Below, in pieces: positions 1-12,764 of a stretch of 64,000 nt of DNA. The notes beneath the pieces were generated by a model that worked only from the letters and a program-made list of their open reading frames with translations, was not told the DNA's origin and ran no database searches. Each line of letters opens with the position of its first letter. The first letter of the stretch is position 1. Where the stretch lies: contig NC_089395.1 of NCBI RefSeq assembly GCF_003171515.1, forward strand, positions 1,922,001-1,986,000, given 5' to 3'. The translations under genes and the position numbers were made by a program. Source of the DNA: Pyrenophora tritici-repentis. Lineage: Eukaryota > Ascomycota > Dothideomycetes > Pleosporales > Pleosporaceae.

Positions 1-1
1 G

Positions 2-451
2 ATGAGCAAACGCGACAAGGATGGCAACGACATGTACACCTTTGACTACCCTTTCCGCTGGAACTTCACCCCTCTTTTGGAAGACGATATTGGAACAGTG
101 GAATTTCTTCAACCGCCCCAATCTCTCAGCGCAAAGGACACTAAACGCTGGGTTACTCTCGCAGCTAGCTTTGTCCAAGCAGCTCTCTTGGGCACAGACG
201 ATTTGGATCCCAATCATGTTCCTGGACCTCTATGCCATCTAAAGAGGTTCTTACAACGGGGTGCTAATGCTGCAGACATTCCCGACATGAGCATCTTGGC
301 CGAACTCTTCAATGGCAAGACTTTGCTGAACACAACCACATTGGTTGTTCGGGAGCTGCCTCCTCACCTCCTAGCCATGTTCGACGAAAAGGGCAAGAAG
401 AAGATTATGCAGAAGAAGCTCAAGGCTTGCGATGAAGCCGAGGACAAATGA
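2..451 (+). CDS. 3' part of an unrecognised gene
   Basis: An open frame enters from the left edge and stops at TGA 449-451. An ATG lies at position 2, but the frame is open to the edge, so this may be only the last part of a longer gene. The 149 residues visible are hydrophilic. They include a leucine-rich middle stretch (roughly residues 85-125) and a lysine-rich, acidic C-terminus (KGKKKIMQKKLKACDEAEDK). No signal peptide, membrane segment or catalytic motif is seen and I do not recognise the family. It converges on the O-GlcNAc transferase gene, with about 800 bp between the two stop codons. Confidence 0.55.
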   Translation: MSKRDKDGNDMYTFDYPFRWNFTPLLEDDIGTVEFLQPPQSLSAKDTKRWVTLAASFVQAALLGTDDLDPNHVPGPLCHLKRFLQRGANAADIPDMSILAELFNGKTLLNTTTLVVRELPPHLLAMFDEKGKKKIMQKKLKACDEAEDK

Positions 452-1259
452 TGCTGGGTGTTCGACAAGACGGTGCTTTTATGTATCAAGTAGAGAGGGT
501 GTTGATGTAGCCTATTCACGGTGATCAGGTTGCAAATGGGTGTACCTTCATTTGGATTATCTGCCCATTGCACACATTCCTGGGTACACTCGATGTTTAA
601 ACTCGGATACAGAAATCTCATGACATTCACTTCATCAAGAAAGTGTGACTTTGCCACCACCTAGTTCACAACTGCTTTAGTTTTTCACGCGCTCAGGCCT
701 CCAGCCCACTAAATCCAGAATTATGATCGATAGATCTTGGACTCAAGTTGGCTCAGCAGTCACGCCACCGCGTTAGCCCGACGAGCGGTGATTTCATGCA
801 GAGCACCTTCGAAAAAATACATGTACCGATATCCGACGAGTATATTCGTCGCCTCTTCCCCGAAATGACATTAGTAGCATTAGTTAGTGTACATGTTTTA
901 AAAAATAAGCAGGAAGCCGAGAAACAATATTCTTGATTCCCTGAACGCTATCCCCCAAAAAACGCCGTATGCTGCCTTCGTATCCAACGAAAGCGACCAA
1001 TGTGTCTATTCCGCATGCAATAGATGTGTGTGGTTTGCTAGATAAAAGGGGGGTAAAACAAAAACATAAAGACCACAAAGTAAATCCAACCAAGATATCC
1101 AATACAAAGCAGATACGGGGTATAGGAACAAAACAACAGAATGTAACGACAGCGTGACTCGCAAATATCCAAAAGCCTCCAGAAGTCACGCGTCTAACTG
1201 AAATGTTAATGAATGTTGGTCTTGAAATGCCGTTTCTCGAGCAAAACGCTGGGGGATGG
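452..1259. other. intergenic, convergent 3' ends
   Basis: Spacer of about 0.8 kb between two convergent stop codons. It is AT-rich and presumably holds both 3' untranslated regions. I see no supported gene; the short frames on either strand look like chance. Confidence 0.5.
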
Positions 1260-4200
1260 CTATGCCGGCAAAGGTGCCTGGTGCTTCAGCCAGATGTCGC
1301 CCCCTTCTCCTTTCTCCCACTTCTTCCATGCTATTTCGTATGCGTCCTCTAGGTCTCTGACCCATCGTCTAGTGTCAAAGAGAGGACTCGACCAGCGTGA
1401 TTCGTATAGCATTCGTCGGAGTTCGCTAAGTCGGCCACTCGCACGGTGACCGTTGTAGATACAGTTGCGAGCCAAGCGAACAGCCATTTCTTCGTATTCG
1501 TTATCGTTGCTGGCAATGAGTTCTTTTGCGGCTTGCGCGCCCGCTGGTGTTTTTGGCAGCGCACCTTTGAGTATGGAAGCTGCCATGCGAGAACACATCT
1601 TGTACTTGTAACGTGGTAACGTCAGTAGTGGTGTTCCAGACCAGAGCACATCAGCGGCTGTTGTGTGTGCATTGCACTCCGGCGTGTCGAGGAAGAGATC
1701 ACAAACACGTGCGCGGGAGATATGCTGATGCTTCTGCGCGACATCAGTGAACATGATGCGACTCGCTACCTCAGGACCGGCCCATAAGTGGGCTGTTTGC
1801 TTGAGGTTGGTCTCGCCAAGATCGGGGAATCGCAGCAGCCAAAGAACTGCGTTGGGGATCTTTTCTAGAATGCGCAACCAAGTACGGAAGGTGGTGGGTT
1901 CGATCTAGTAATCTTGGTTAGCAAAGGCGAACGATTGAAACGCAGCTCGACTTACCTTGTACAGCTGGTTGAAGTTGGCAAGAATGATCGCATTATCGGA
2001 AAGATTGGGGAAGATCTCTTTACGCATGGCCCACCTCCGATGTTGCTCTTCTTCCCAGTTGGGCTGCCGACCCTGCGAATCTGGAGCACTCTGTCGGTGG
2101 TCACAACAGAAGAAGGTATCCCGACAGAAAACGATATTCTCTCCGTAGATCCATTTGTCGTCTTCACCACCACTATTATCGTCGACAAGAGCGTCTTCGA
2201 GATCAATGTTACGGCGCCACTGTCGGAGGGTGTCTGGAGGTACCGCGGTATCGTCGGCGAGAAGATAGTCACACCATCCAGCGCCGAGGGTACCTGCGAA
2301 CCCCATAAAGGCCATCTGAACGGGAGCAGCGCGGGCGGCAAACACCTCGTTCCGTGCTCCTCTTGTGTAGCCATTGAGGTTCACAAGGATGTGAATACCG
2401 TCGCGAACGATCTGGTGGACAAGCCGTTCCGCTGACCAACTGCTGGCATCGTAGAAGACTGGCGACTCTCGTTCGATCTGTTTTCGATGCTCCGAATGGT
2501 CGCTCGGTGTTGTCGCGTAGCAGTAAGCCTTGACACGGGCTGGGTTGTGAAGTCCAAAGACAGATTGCATTAGATGTGCTAAAGGATGGTTGTTGAAATC
2601 CGAGGATACGTAGCCAACCTTCAGGTACGGCCTTGGTGGTGCGGGAGGCTCATAGACAGTCTGCGGTAGCCAAGGAACCCTAAGCGTCGAGCATGAGATG
2701 CGCAGGCCATTGCGTTGTGAGATGAGACGGATCTGTTTAGCTGACATGGGACAAGTAAAGGTGTGGAAAGGGAGCACTGTAGGTGCCGCGGGTACTGTCA
2801 AGGCTGCCGGTAGTTGTGGTCTCCGGTATGATGCCGCTGGTCGTTGCTTTCCAAGAACATAGCGGTCCTGATACCATTGCCAGGTCATCCACCCGATGGC
2901 GCGCTCCACAAGGCGTACGATGCGAGCACCTTCCCATTTTTGGCCCTTCCAAGTCAGCAGGACCGACTTCATGCTGTTTTCCTTTGCTTTTACATCTTGC
3001 AGACTTCCCCCAACAAGTGCAAAAGGCCGGATGATGTCTTGGATGAAATAGTCGTCCATAATACCTCGACCCCATTCCTCGCCATCCCCAAGCTGTTTCT
3101 CGACCAACTTGACGACTTTGTGAATCCATCCGGAGCTGGATGCACCGGGAATTTTGGCATCCAGGAGCATACCACTCTCGTTGACGTGCCAGCGATCTCT
3201 TGAGTCACTGTCCTCGGCAATACCACCTCTACCAGCCCAGCTACAAACAGAGTTAAGCGCATTAGCCAATCCACAGACTGCCTCTGCAAAGTCTGGGCTG
3301 GACTTGACAGCTTTCCTGTAGTAGAAGATGGCATCGGCGATGCGACCTTTGTCTTTGACGGCATTGGCAAGGTTGGCAAGAGCAATGTCGAAACTTTGGT
3401 CGCATTTTACTGCTTTTTCGTACATTTCAATGGCATTGTCTAGGTGACCAATGTCTTTGAGCAGACTGCCGAGATTAGTGTAGAGATGTGCGTGGGAGTG
3501 GTCCAACCGAAGTCCGTAGTGGTAGTAAGCAAGCGCCAGATGCACCCCGCTGCCTGGCACTAGGCCAGGCACTAGATGTTGTGCAAAGGCATGTGACATA
3601 GGAATCGCTTTCGCAGGTGCAGACTGATGTACACTGGCGAGTAGAATGCCTACGTTGTTGGCTGTTGACGGGCTAGGCTGTAGTGATAGAGACAAGTAGT
3701 AAAGAGCCAAGATCTCCCGTACTCCATAGTTGCTTTGATAGACTGTGGCTTTGGGAGAGTTAGTCGCCATACCATCCTGGAAAATCTTCGCCAGAGATAG
3801 TAAAGAGTTGCTCGTGGTTGATATGGCTGCTTTTCTAGAGAGACCCTCACCGGGGACGTGTTTGAGACCAGGGAGTTGACCATGTGCTGGGAAGCAAAGG
3901 TGAGCTGTCCTAGTAGCCGCTTCCGGTGGTAACAAGATGGGATCTGAGGACGGCGGCATACGACGGCCACCTGGCGAACGCTCTGAAATATCATACCCAA
4001 CAACAGCGAGAATGCGCTTGATGAGGCCGTCGATACCATTCGGATGCGGTCCAGCACCGATAAGAACGGCATTTTCGAAAGCTTTGGCAGCACCAGCGTT
4101 GTCGCCAAGAGCGTAGAGCATGTTGCCTTTGGCGTGTACCAAGGCAAGAACGCGACCGTTGTCACAGCCGGCAATTGCATAGCCGCTTGAACCGAAACCC

Positions 4201-6347
4201 GGTTGGTCTGATCCGGGGAGTTCGTCCAGGTCCTTGAAAACAGCCTCGTCGTCTCCTTCGAACTCAAAAACAGGCCGATCAGATGCCTCCGACACGCTCG
4301 ATTCGCTGAGATCAGAATTTGAACGTTCGCTTTCAATTTCGAGGCTGCGCATGGCATCTGCCCGCTTGACGAATTTCAACTGGCGTTCGACCTCTTCGAT
4401 GACTTGAACAGCCTCGCGGGACTTTTGGTCACTGCAAAGTAAGCCGATCAGGTGCTCGACGGCCTCGAAATAGCTGGGGCGAAGCTTGACTGCGCGTCTC
4501 CAGTAATTCTCAGCTTCACGCTTTTGCTGGAGAGCTAACATAGTAGCTGCGAGATTTGAAATCGCCTCGACATGACTTTGCAGCGTTAGTGTTGTGCTAT
4601 CTTTCGGGGTATTGAGGACTCACTCTTTGTCCAATGTAAGGATGTGTTTGTACCAGTCCTGGGCTTTTTGGTAATCACCCAGCGCATATGCGAGGCAACC
4701 GCCCAACAGAATACCGTCTATCCAACTCCATTTGCTTTCTTCACAGTGTTTGGTAATCGACTCTAGTGCAGTTGCAGCTGTCAAGCTTGGGGGTATACCC
4801 TGGCGAAGAGTCTGGTGGGCGCTGGCAACAGACCCCGACATTCGTCGTAGAGGTCGTGGAGGCTCCATGCCCAGGCCATTGGGTACCATGTGTGGCGGTG
4901 GCATACTTTGCCATGGTTGAGCATTCACATCTGGACCACTCATTGACCATGCGGACATTGAGCGTGTATGTGGCATTTGAGGCCTTCTGGACGCGAAGTC
5001 TGTTCCAGACTGGGATGAAGCATAGTGACTAGGGGTGGGATACGAGACACGTCGTTCTAGTGATGGATTGGTACCTAGGGCAGGGCTGGAAAGACTAGAT
5101 GCAGGTTGCCGTGGCGGCTTTGGGTAGATGTGAGGTCTATGATGTGTGCGACCTTGAGGGTTTTGTGAATTCGCTTTCCTGGTGGACTGCAGGTATCGAA
5201 GGAGATCGACGTATACTGCGTGAGCCCATGCAAAGACACTTTCTCTGCTCTGTCCATCCGGCGACGGTGGAGCAAACTCCTCTAATGGGGCAGAGGGAGC
5301 GTACTCAGCGACTGGTGTCGTTTGGCCAGAGTGTAGGTAGTCCTGGGGACGCTGTGTGAGAGGTGGCGGTAATGACTGGTTCTGGTAGTCCAAAGCGACA
5401 TGCGCCTGTGGCTGTCCATATGGTGAGAATTCTAATGGTGGCCTTAGTTGATGGCCATATGCGCCCTGCGCGTAGTCCAAATGGAGAGAGTTTTGTTGGT
5501 GATGGGAAAAGTTGGGCATAACATTGTTGTACGGGTGGGGGATGAAGGCATTGCTATGCGGGTGACTCCAGTTTTGGCTGTGGTGATGAGGATGATGATG
5601 CATAAAGCGAGGATCCCGCATAGCAGCAGGCCGGTACGGGATGTACGTCCCATCGTGCCAATAGGGACCAAACGGGCCTTGGTCATTGGAGACGGTCGGA
5701 TTCAAGGGGGTCTGGAATGGCGGTCCCATGGGACCACAGAACTGAGAGCCGTACATCTGGTAAGGTAAGAGAGGTTGCAATGGCGGTATCTGGTTGAGCA
5801 TGGAGTCGATTTGAGGTAAATGTTGGCCAGTGAGTCCCGATCCAGTCTCGAAATAGCGGCTAACACTCCATTCCGACACGTCGTGCGGATTCCGTCCTTG
5901 GCCATTGTGGACACCTGGCGACCGGAGGGGAAGGTCCTGCTTCATGCCATACGGTATGTTTGATTCGGCGGTCACGGGTAGCAGAATGTGCTTGGTGGCA
6001 TGTGGCTCTCCATTCTTCTCAACGGAAGTGCCGTCATAGGCAGCGGCGAGGATTCCGTTGGGTGTCTTTCGGCGAAGCATGTGCTCTGCGGGTTTGGAAG
6101 CGTGGCCAGAATCGGACGGCTGTGCGCCATACGAGTTGTGTCTCGAGAGCGGATGGGCGTACTGCTGGGGGATGGGGTACTGGGCGATGGTACGCGCCTC
6201 GAATGTGGCGGCATTGTGAAGGGGGTTTGCATGGGAAGGTGCGGGGGCGATGTTGTTTGTGCTGCTGGCGTTGTTGCCGGAGTAGGCCAGCTCGGAGGGA
6301 AGCTGCGACGACGAAGGCTGCGGGGGATACTGCCGAACCATAGTCAT
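1260..6347 (-). CDS. O-GlcNAc transferase (TPR plus GT41)
   Basis: Transfers GlcNAc from UDP-GlcNAc to Ser/Thr of nuclear and cytosolic proteins; SPINDLY/OGT family. Three exons: 6347-4624, 4575-1956 and 1904-1260. The introns (4623-4576 and 1955-1905) have GTGAGT and GTAAGT donors and keep frame, giving 1662 aa. The N-terminal ~500 residues are low-complexity, rich in Pro, Gln, His and Ser. Tetratricopeptide repeats follow around residues 545-640 and again around 860-1000 (helix pairs with YEKAV and YYRKAV signatures). The two-part GT41 catalytic region starts near LKVGYVSSDFNNHPLAHLM and ends at the stop. The NFNQLYK motif, whose Lys corresponds to a UDP-contacting Lys in human OGT, lies at the last splice junction. 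About 1660 residues and a long disordered N-terminus are usual for filamentous ascomycetes as I recall them. The start is the first ATG of the frame. Confidence 0.9.
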
Positions 6348-8962
6348 GGTGGGGGGAGCCGCTAGAGGGACTCTGGAACGAGGATTAGGCTGTCACCCAA
6401 GCGTGTCTTTCAGACAGCTGGCGGATAGAGCAAGGTAAGGGTAGGGTTGTCTGTGGACGTCCCCGACCTCTCAGCACAGCTTAACCAGCAGCAACGACTG
6501 GTGCCTATGCCTTCGCGAAATCGTCGCCCGTCTGCTGCGATTGACATGTCTTTTGGGGCTGAATCGGATTCTTCGGCACCGGGTGTCCCCGTACTGGCAC
6601 CGTACCAGCAGAGACCCCGGCAGAGGTTTGGAGAGGAGGAGTCGCAATGGTGGCCCGCTCGTGCAGATGCAGATGCAGATCCAGGGCGGCAGGCGGCGAG
6701 GCTTTACAAGGCGTCGGTCGTCGGTGGTGGTAGATTGTGGCGGTCGTCAGCACGCGATGAACGAGGTTATGCGTGTCTTCTGTAAGGGCGGGCGGACGTG
6801 TCGGGGGTCAGGAATCAGGAATCAGGAATCGGGAATGTAGCCAACTACACACTCGGCACTCGCATGCACGAGAGCCGCCTGGATGGCAAGGCAGTCACTG
6901 GGCTGGGGCTTGCGCAATCGGGCGACGCGGTTTTGGGCGTGGTGTCGCAGACCGGGACTCGTCTGCGCGAGAGAGGGCGCACAACAGCGGGTTTGGGAGA
7001 AAGGCCAGCGTAGTACAGGCTGCTCTAGGGCGCAGCGGACCGTCACGTCGTCTTCTCTCGATGGCCGACGTCTCTACACCTGTTCAGCGCCGGGCTCCGA
7101 AGGCGAAAATTCAATGTCAGCAATCAGCACGCAGCACAGGCAGATGATGGCTGCTTTTTCACAATCACAGCGGATAGGCGGGCGCGAGCGATGACGAGGT
7201 GTGGTGCGGCGGAGACATCCAAACAGCGGCAGGCCTATCCACTTTCGTATGTCCTCAATCGTTCGAGTGGTGGCTTGGAGCGATCCCTGCCGCAGGACGA
7301 CAGGCCGTCTGGGGTTTAGGGTCGTGATCGAGCGATCCAAGGCGCTATGTCGGCCTACCAAGTTGCTGTGAGCAGCACAGCATGACAGAGGGCATGCAAA
7401 AAGCCACTGGGACCTTTCCATAGACACCCCCCCTTCTGGCATGCAAAAGAAATTCCCCCTCGTCACGCCGTCTTCAAACTCCAGGCTATCCCCAAGCTGC
7501 TCTCCGCATCCGCAGCACCCTAGGTTGACACCACTGCAGCCTGCAGGCCCAGCACCAGCGACATGCGGCCGCGAGAGACGGCGGCTTGCAGGGGCCCTCG
7601 CCCATCCAACGTTCACGGTCATCACTCACGCCAATCAGCCCACTTGTCGACCAGAGCGCCCATGAATGCAGGTGCCGCAATATCCACCACTATGCATCAG
7701 TGCGCCCAACAGCCCGCTGTGTCCTTTTCTTTGTCTGTCGTCCGCTTCACCAACACGGCCTGCCGCTCCCTCCTCCCTCCTGGGGGGGAGGGGGCCTCGC
7801 ATCCGGCATAGCTGAGAGCCTTTTGATAGATAGAGTTGGCCGCCCCGAAACACGCTTTGTGCCCCAGGTGTTTAGGCTAGAGTACAGCCGCAGACGGATG
7901 CTTCCAACTTCTGACAGCGACGCGACCTGGTCTCGGACTTGGTTGGCCAATCAGCGCCTGCAGACGACAAGCAATAAGTCATGACTGATGCACTCTTTCA
8001 TTCACGTTTGCACCTACATCTGCAACTGCAATAGCGTACCAAACACCAGGCGACAACGCTACCGACTCATGCATGCAACCAGTGCCGGGCGGTGAGAGCT
8101 GCCGAACGCTTCTCTGCCAGCACATGCTATACAGATAAATATGTTGACCTCGAAAAAGGACCACTGAAGCCAAACAAGACAACGCGGTGAGTAATGGGTC
8201 ATTTCCTCTTCTTCACACCAAAATAGGCCTATACAGTAAGGGAAGTAAGGGCCAGAGTGTTGGTGAAGTGAACATCACAACCATGGTCAAACGACCACGG
8301 TACCATGTCTACGTAATTTCATCTTGCCGAACACCATCATTCCCAGTCGACGTGCATTTGATATCAATGTTTGCTTGTCGGGTCTGTACCTTGGAGCACT
8401 GCAGGCGCCCAGGCGACGCAAGCCGACGCCATACTAGGCGAGCTCCAACGCCATGCCGCAGGGGCAATCATCCAGACCAGCGCCGCGTGAGCAAACAAAA
8501 CGCCATGCCATTGCCATACTCATCCAAAATATTGAAGGCATATTGTGTATCCTCGGCAGCCGCGCCCGGTGCGCTTGAACTTGGAAAAAGTTTCGACGCG
8601 AACAGGGCGGTGGCGACAAAGGCTGGCTGTCAAGAATGTAGAGGCGCAAGCCGGTGCGTGTCTGGCAGCATGTATGCCTGAAGAACCAAAGCGTGGGGTG
8701 GGTGTTGTTACGAACAGATGGAGTGGAAGAAGGAACTGGGAGCTCGCAGAAATTTTGAAGTAGCAGCGGCCGCTTAGTCATGCAGCGGCCGAATGGTGCA
8801 GCCGGGCGCCGAGGTGTTTGATGTAATGTGGCATTAGGGAACATTTATTACCACCGTGTCAACCACCAGGCTCAACCCCACTCCGGACGCTCTCCATCGC
8901 CAGCTGCTGCCTGCGCACTCACCGGTAAAGCCACTCCCCACAGTTGGTCAGTCGCCTTCACC
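6348..8962. other. 2.6 kb divergent spacer between OGT and SEC62
   Basis: Head-to-head promoter region shared by two genes. It is GC-rich near the OGT start and holds small simple repeats: a 6 bp GCAGAT run near 6663-6681 and an AGGAATC run near 6808-6835. Open frames occur on both strands (for example 7074-7625 minus) but are compositionally Arg/Pro/Ala-rich and lack recognisable domains. I treat them as chance frames. The spacer is long enough to hide 5' UTR introns or a non-coding transcript. Confidence 0.4.
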
Positions 8963-10303
8963 ATGGCCGAACAAGATTCCCCACCTCAAGGTCCCCCGCA
9001 AGGCGGGCCTCCACCAGGCTCATTCTCCATTCCCATACCCTTGGGACCGAACGGCGAAAAGCCCACACCCGAGCAAATCCAACAAATTCAAATGCAACTT
9101 GCTGCCGAGGCACAGAAGCATGGTATCACAGTCCAAGAATACGTAGGCCGATTGCGACAACAGGCAATGGCACAACAGCAGGCGCAAATGGAGGCACAGC
9201 AACGTGCGCAACAACAGCAACAGCAGCAGCCCATCCAGCCCGGCCCGCCAAAACCAGAAGCCCTCGCTGTCGCAAATTGGCTCAAGTCGCAGGATCTCAA
9301 GCCCAGGACCGTCGTACACGATGAGAAGAGGAAGGACATGTTCAGAGGTAGGCAAGCCCGACCACATGCACAGATGGATGACTAACTTCCCCGCAGTAAA
9401 GCGAGCAATTCGCGCCCTCCAATCTCCCGCCTACCAGAAAGCCCGCGCCAAGAACCCTCTACTTCCTGAAGTTAATGATCGCGCCTCAGCCGAGAACTGC
9501 TTCAAGCTCCTACCCCTCTCTCTCCTTGCCCTGCGAGTGTCCAAGGTGGAGGAAGATGCGCACGAGGGTCACAGCCATGCAAAGCCCAAGCGTGTCAAGG
9601 GCCTATGGACGGTCAAGATTGAGCAACACCAAGAGGCAAACGACGACAACTATTATATTTGGCTGTATGAGGGCTCGCAGATGAAGCAGAAGCTTTACGC
9701 TGTCGGTGCGCTGTTGTTGGTGATTGCGATAGTACTGTTTCCTCTCTGGCCGCTTTTCTTGCGACAGGGTGTGTGGTACCTTAGTATGGGCATGCTCGGT
9801 CTCATCGGTCTATTCTTCGCCATGGCTATCGTTCGACTCATTCTTTTCATCATTACAATCTTTGCGGCACCGCCAGGTCTCTGGCTGTATCCGAACCTAT
9901 TTGAGGATGTTGGCTTCTTCGACTCGTTCCGGCCTGTGTGGGCATGGCAAGAGGTATGTATTGTCTAAACTCTATTTGTGGAGCAACATCTAATCCATTC
10001 TAGACTCCCGAAGACATCAAGGCAAAGAAGGCAGCAAAGAAGGAGAAGAAGGCTGCTAAATTAGCCGCAAAGGCCGCTAGTGCCAAGAACAAGAAGGGTG
10101 CCAATGAGCACGCACATCATGACCACTCAGGGTGCAACCACAACCATGCACCTGCCCCAGTACCCATTTCCGTGGCTGTCCCTGAACAAGCTGCTGAACC
10201 CGTCGACACTGCCACCGAGCCAACAGGATCAGAGGCGGCCCAAGCAGGTGACATGACGTATCGAGCACCACGAGCCACGGTGGAGGAGGTTGATGATGAG
10301 TAG
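8963..10303 (+). CDS. SEC62: Sec62, ER protein translocation subunit
   Basis: Membrane subunit of the Sec62/63 complex that works with the Sec61 channel in post-translational import into the ER. Exons 8963-9347, 9397-9953 and 10004-10303; introns of 49 and 50 nt; 413 aa. An in-frame ATG at 8828 exists, but 8963 has the better context (CACCATGGCC) and starts the conserved protein. The N-terminus is Pro/Gln-rich with a polyGln run. The conserved cytosolic domain (KDMFRVKRAIRALQS, then a K..LLP segment) follows. Two membrane segments lie at about residues 227-249 and 256-284. The C-terminal tail is strongly basic (KKAAKKEKKAAK) and then has an unusual His-rich run, HAHHDHSGCNHNH. The length is typical of the family. 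Confidence 0.92.
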
Positions 10304-11726
10304 AGAGTTTGCACTTGGTATGTAGCAGTTAGTGGAAAGAATGGAATGAAATTAGGATCAAGACTTTTTGCATGGGTTAGCTGGAGCACTTGGCGTTTAC
10401 GACTCTGGTTTATTGTTTGTGGATGGATGGGGTGGTAAACGGGAGTTGTGATATATGTATCCAGTAACCAGTATTAGCAGAATAACTTGTTCTTATTCTA
10501 CGTTAATTCTGTATTCTGTGTGCATTGCTCGAGCCAGTCTCATCAATACTGTCGGTCATCAGTAGTGGAAAGTTACATTACACTACCAAGGCTTCACACC
10601 ATCGATACGGGGTGCATCTGACTGTATCCGGCTTACTTACAAACGATGCAAGTCATATGAATCCCGTATCAATAACCACCATTCCAGATTCTAGTCAAGG
10701 GCAAATTACACCAGCTTACTCACAACCGATACAGTCAGATGTCAATACTCACCATTCCAAATTCTAGTCCGAAGGCAAATTATACCACCAGCTTACTTGA
10801 CCTAGTCACAAATCGATACGGTACAGTCCGATAAAAAACCCCGTATCAAACTATCAATGTAAGCCCTTGCCTCAATCCACCCAACTAAAATCTCAACCTT
10901 CACTTCCAACCCCAATCCTACACATTCTCACCTACCCAAAAATTACCGACGTACTCCCCCCCTTTCAAGCCACCAACAACAACCAAAAAAAAGACCCCTC
11001 CCCAAGAAAAACAAAAAGAACCAAGACACCGAAATATTGTAGTAAGCAGCGATACGTACCGGTAAGTAGTTAAAGTTTAGTCAGGTGTTTTAGTTCAAGG
11101 AAGACCCTAGTTAGTCTTTATGCCCATGTACCATGTGACTTGAGTAGTTGTACCTGTTCTGCGTCTGTGTCTGTGTCGGTCGGTGTGTCGCTTGTTTTGA
11201 CGCAAATAAGGCCGTCTGACAAGATACGGCCGGGGAGACATGTTTGGCATGAGGGAGCTTGGAGCTTTGTTGTTTTACGCTCCGCCAAGGCAGGTGGGAC
11301 GAGACAGGAATGTCGTGTGTGTAGGTAGTAGGTAAAATTAAGCGGGGGGGGGGGGGAGTTTATTGCATGATAGTGCGTGTGGAGTTATTATCGTCTCGCA
11401 GATCATGGGGGGTGACTAGTGAGAACGGGAATTGTAAATTTACGTTTATTACATTTATATACCGGACTTTATCGTTTGTGGGGATGTGAGGGCTAAACAA
11501 TGTCCGGATTACGCTATTATTTACGGTAAAAGCTTAAGCAGCAGCACCAGCATCAGTAGCGGATAGTTCGCCCTTGATACTTCTGACCATCATTGTGTCC
11601 ACCGCTTGCTAAACGGTGTTGAGCCATGGCCTGGCATTACTTCTTCCTGCGCCAACATGCTTCGTCAATGTCCTGAGAGGAGGCACCTGAACAAAACGCC
11701 CGCGAAACACAGTCTAGAGAAAAGTC
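10304..11726. other. intergenic with degenerate tandem repeats
   Basis: Spacer between the 3' ends of SEC62 and the coiled-coil gene. It contains a diverged tandem repeat (10632-10855, listed separately) and a run of about 14 G near 11343-11357. No gene is supported. Confidence 0.5.
10632..10855. repeat. degenerate tandem repeat, ~80 bp unit
   Basis: Two consecutive units of about 83 and 77 bp (10632-10714 and 10715-10791) plus a partial third. Each begins CTTACTxACAA. Units share CGATxC..GTCA, ACCATTCCA(G/A)ATTCTAGTC and GGCAAATTA(C/T)ACCA blocks. They differ by many substitutions and small indels. No coding potential is evident. Confidence 0.65.
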
Positions 11727-12764
11727 CTACTCGGCAGTCGACACGGGCGGCTGACTGCCACTCTCAGCGCCTTGATCTGTGCCCTCGCGACTTGGAGTCG
11801 GCGCAAGATTGGAGTGGATGACGGGCGAGTGCGTGACCTGGGATGTCGGGTTTTGGTCTGCTAGTTGGCGCTCTGGTGCGGGTTAGTGGATGTACGCACG
11901 GTGATGACAGCGGAAACGGAAGGGGAAAGACATACCAAGTTCTCTTATTCTCAGCTTCAACATTTGGTTCTCGCGTGTCAGGTTCTGGGTTTCGGCCTGG
12001 TAGAAGGCGCTCTCGTCGCGGCTAGTTGCGGGGCTGGGAAGCATGTCGTGGGGATCGTAGGGTACCTGGCCTGACACGGGTCGCAGGGCGGGGGAGCCGG
12101 CATGGCTGCTGTGTCGTGAGCGGTCTGCAAAAGATGACTGGCGACTGATGGTGCCGAAGCCAAAGGGTGAGCGGGAGCGTGGTTGCGCAGCAGATGGCAG
12201 GGGCGAGACCATGGGCGGCGAAACGTGCGAGGAGTGCGACAGTGGCGGGGGAATCGACATGGAACGCTCCGAGGTAGGTGTACTGTCATCCACGGCGGAT
12301 GCTGATGCCTGGTGCTGGTTGGCCTGGAGGGTGTTGATTTGGGCCTGCTGGGTGCGTATCATGTTGAGTAGGCGGTTCACCTGGCCCTCCTGCTCATACT
12401 CGAGCTCTTGATGCAGCTCTCCGAGACTAGGGGCACGCTCGTGGTGGGGACTATGCGGCCATGGGCCCCTACTACGGGTCGACGGGCTGCTCTGCTGCAA
12501 CTCTCCCGGCGCCGGCATGGCGGGGTCATTGAGGTTGAGGTTCATGCGAATACTCGAGCGGCGTCGGGCGCGTTCAACATCCCGCCGCATGCTACCGGAT
12601 GAAGGACGGCGTGTCTCTTCGTTGTGCATACCGGCATTCATGGCAGCTGTAGCAGCAAGTGAGTGGGGTGATGTAGCCATCCGGGTGTTGGAAGGTGATT
12701 GGGTGCGGGGCGAGGGTGAGGAGGTATGAGGCGACGAAGCCGGGAGAGTGTTTAGGTCAGGCAT
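11727..12764 (-). CDS. Ser/Pro-rich coiled-coil protein, unknown function
   Basis: Two exons, 12764-11936 and 11872-11727, joined across a 63 nt intron (GTATGT donor, CTAAC branch, CAG acceptor); 324 aa. Reading through the intron would end the protein in the donor region. Splicing instead extends the last helix into RELERQLADQNP, which supports the model. The first ~100 residues are Ser/Pro/Arg-rich. Two short coiled coils are visible: around residues 115-150 (LHQELEYEQEGQVNRLLNMI) and near residues 255-285 (QNLTRENQMLKLRIRELE). No catalytic or nucleic-acid-binding motif is seen. It reads as a disordered, phosphorylatable scaffold-type protein; function unknown. Confidence 0.75.

Noticed and set aside
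7074..7625. 183-codon minus-strand open frame between OGT and SEC62
   Set aside because: GC-rich sequence with stop-poor frames on both strands, unusual composition and no domain or splice partner.
11342..11357. Run of G considered as a regulatory quadruplex
   Set aside because: A single homopolymer run in an intergenic region, more likely slippage or sequencing noise.
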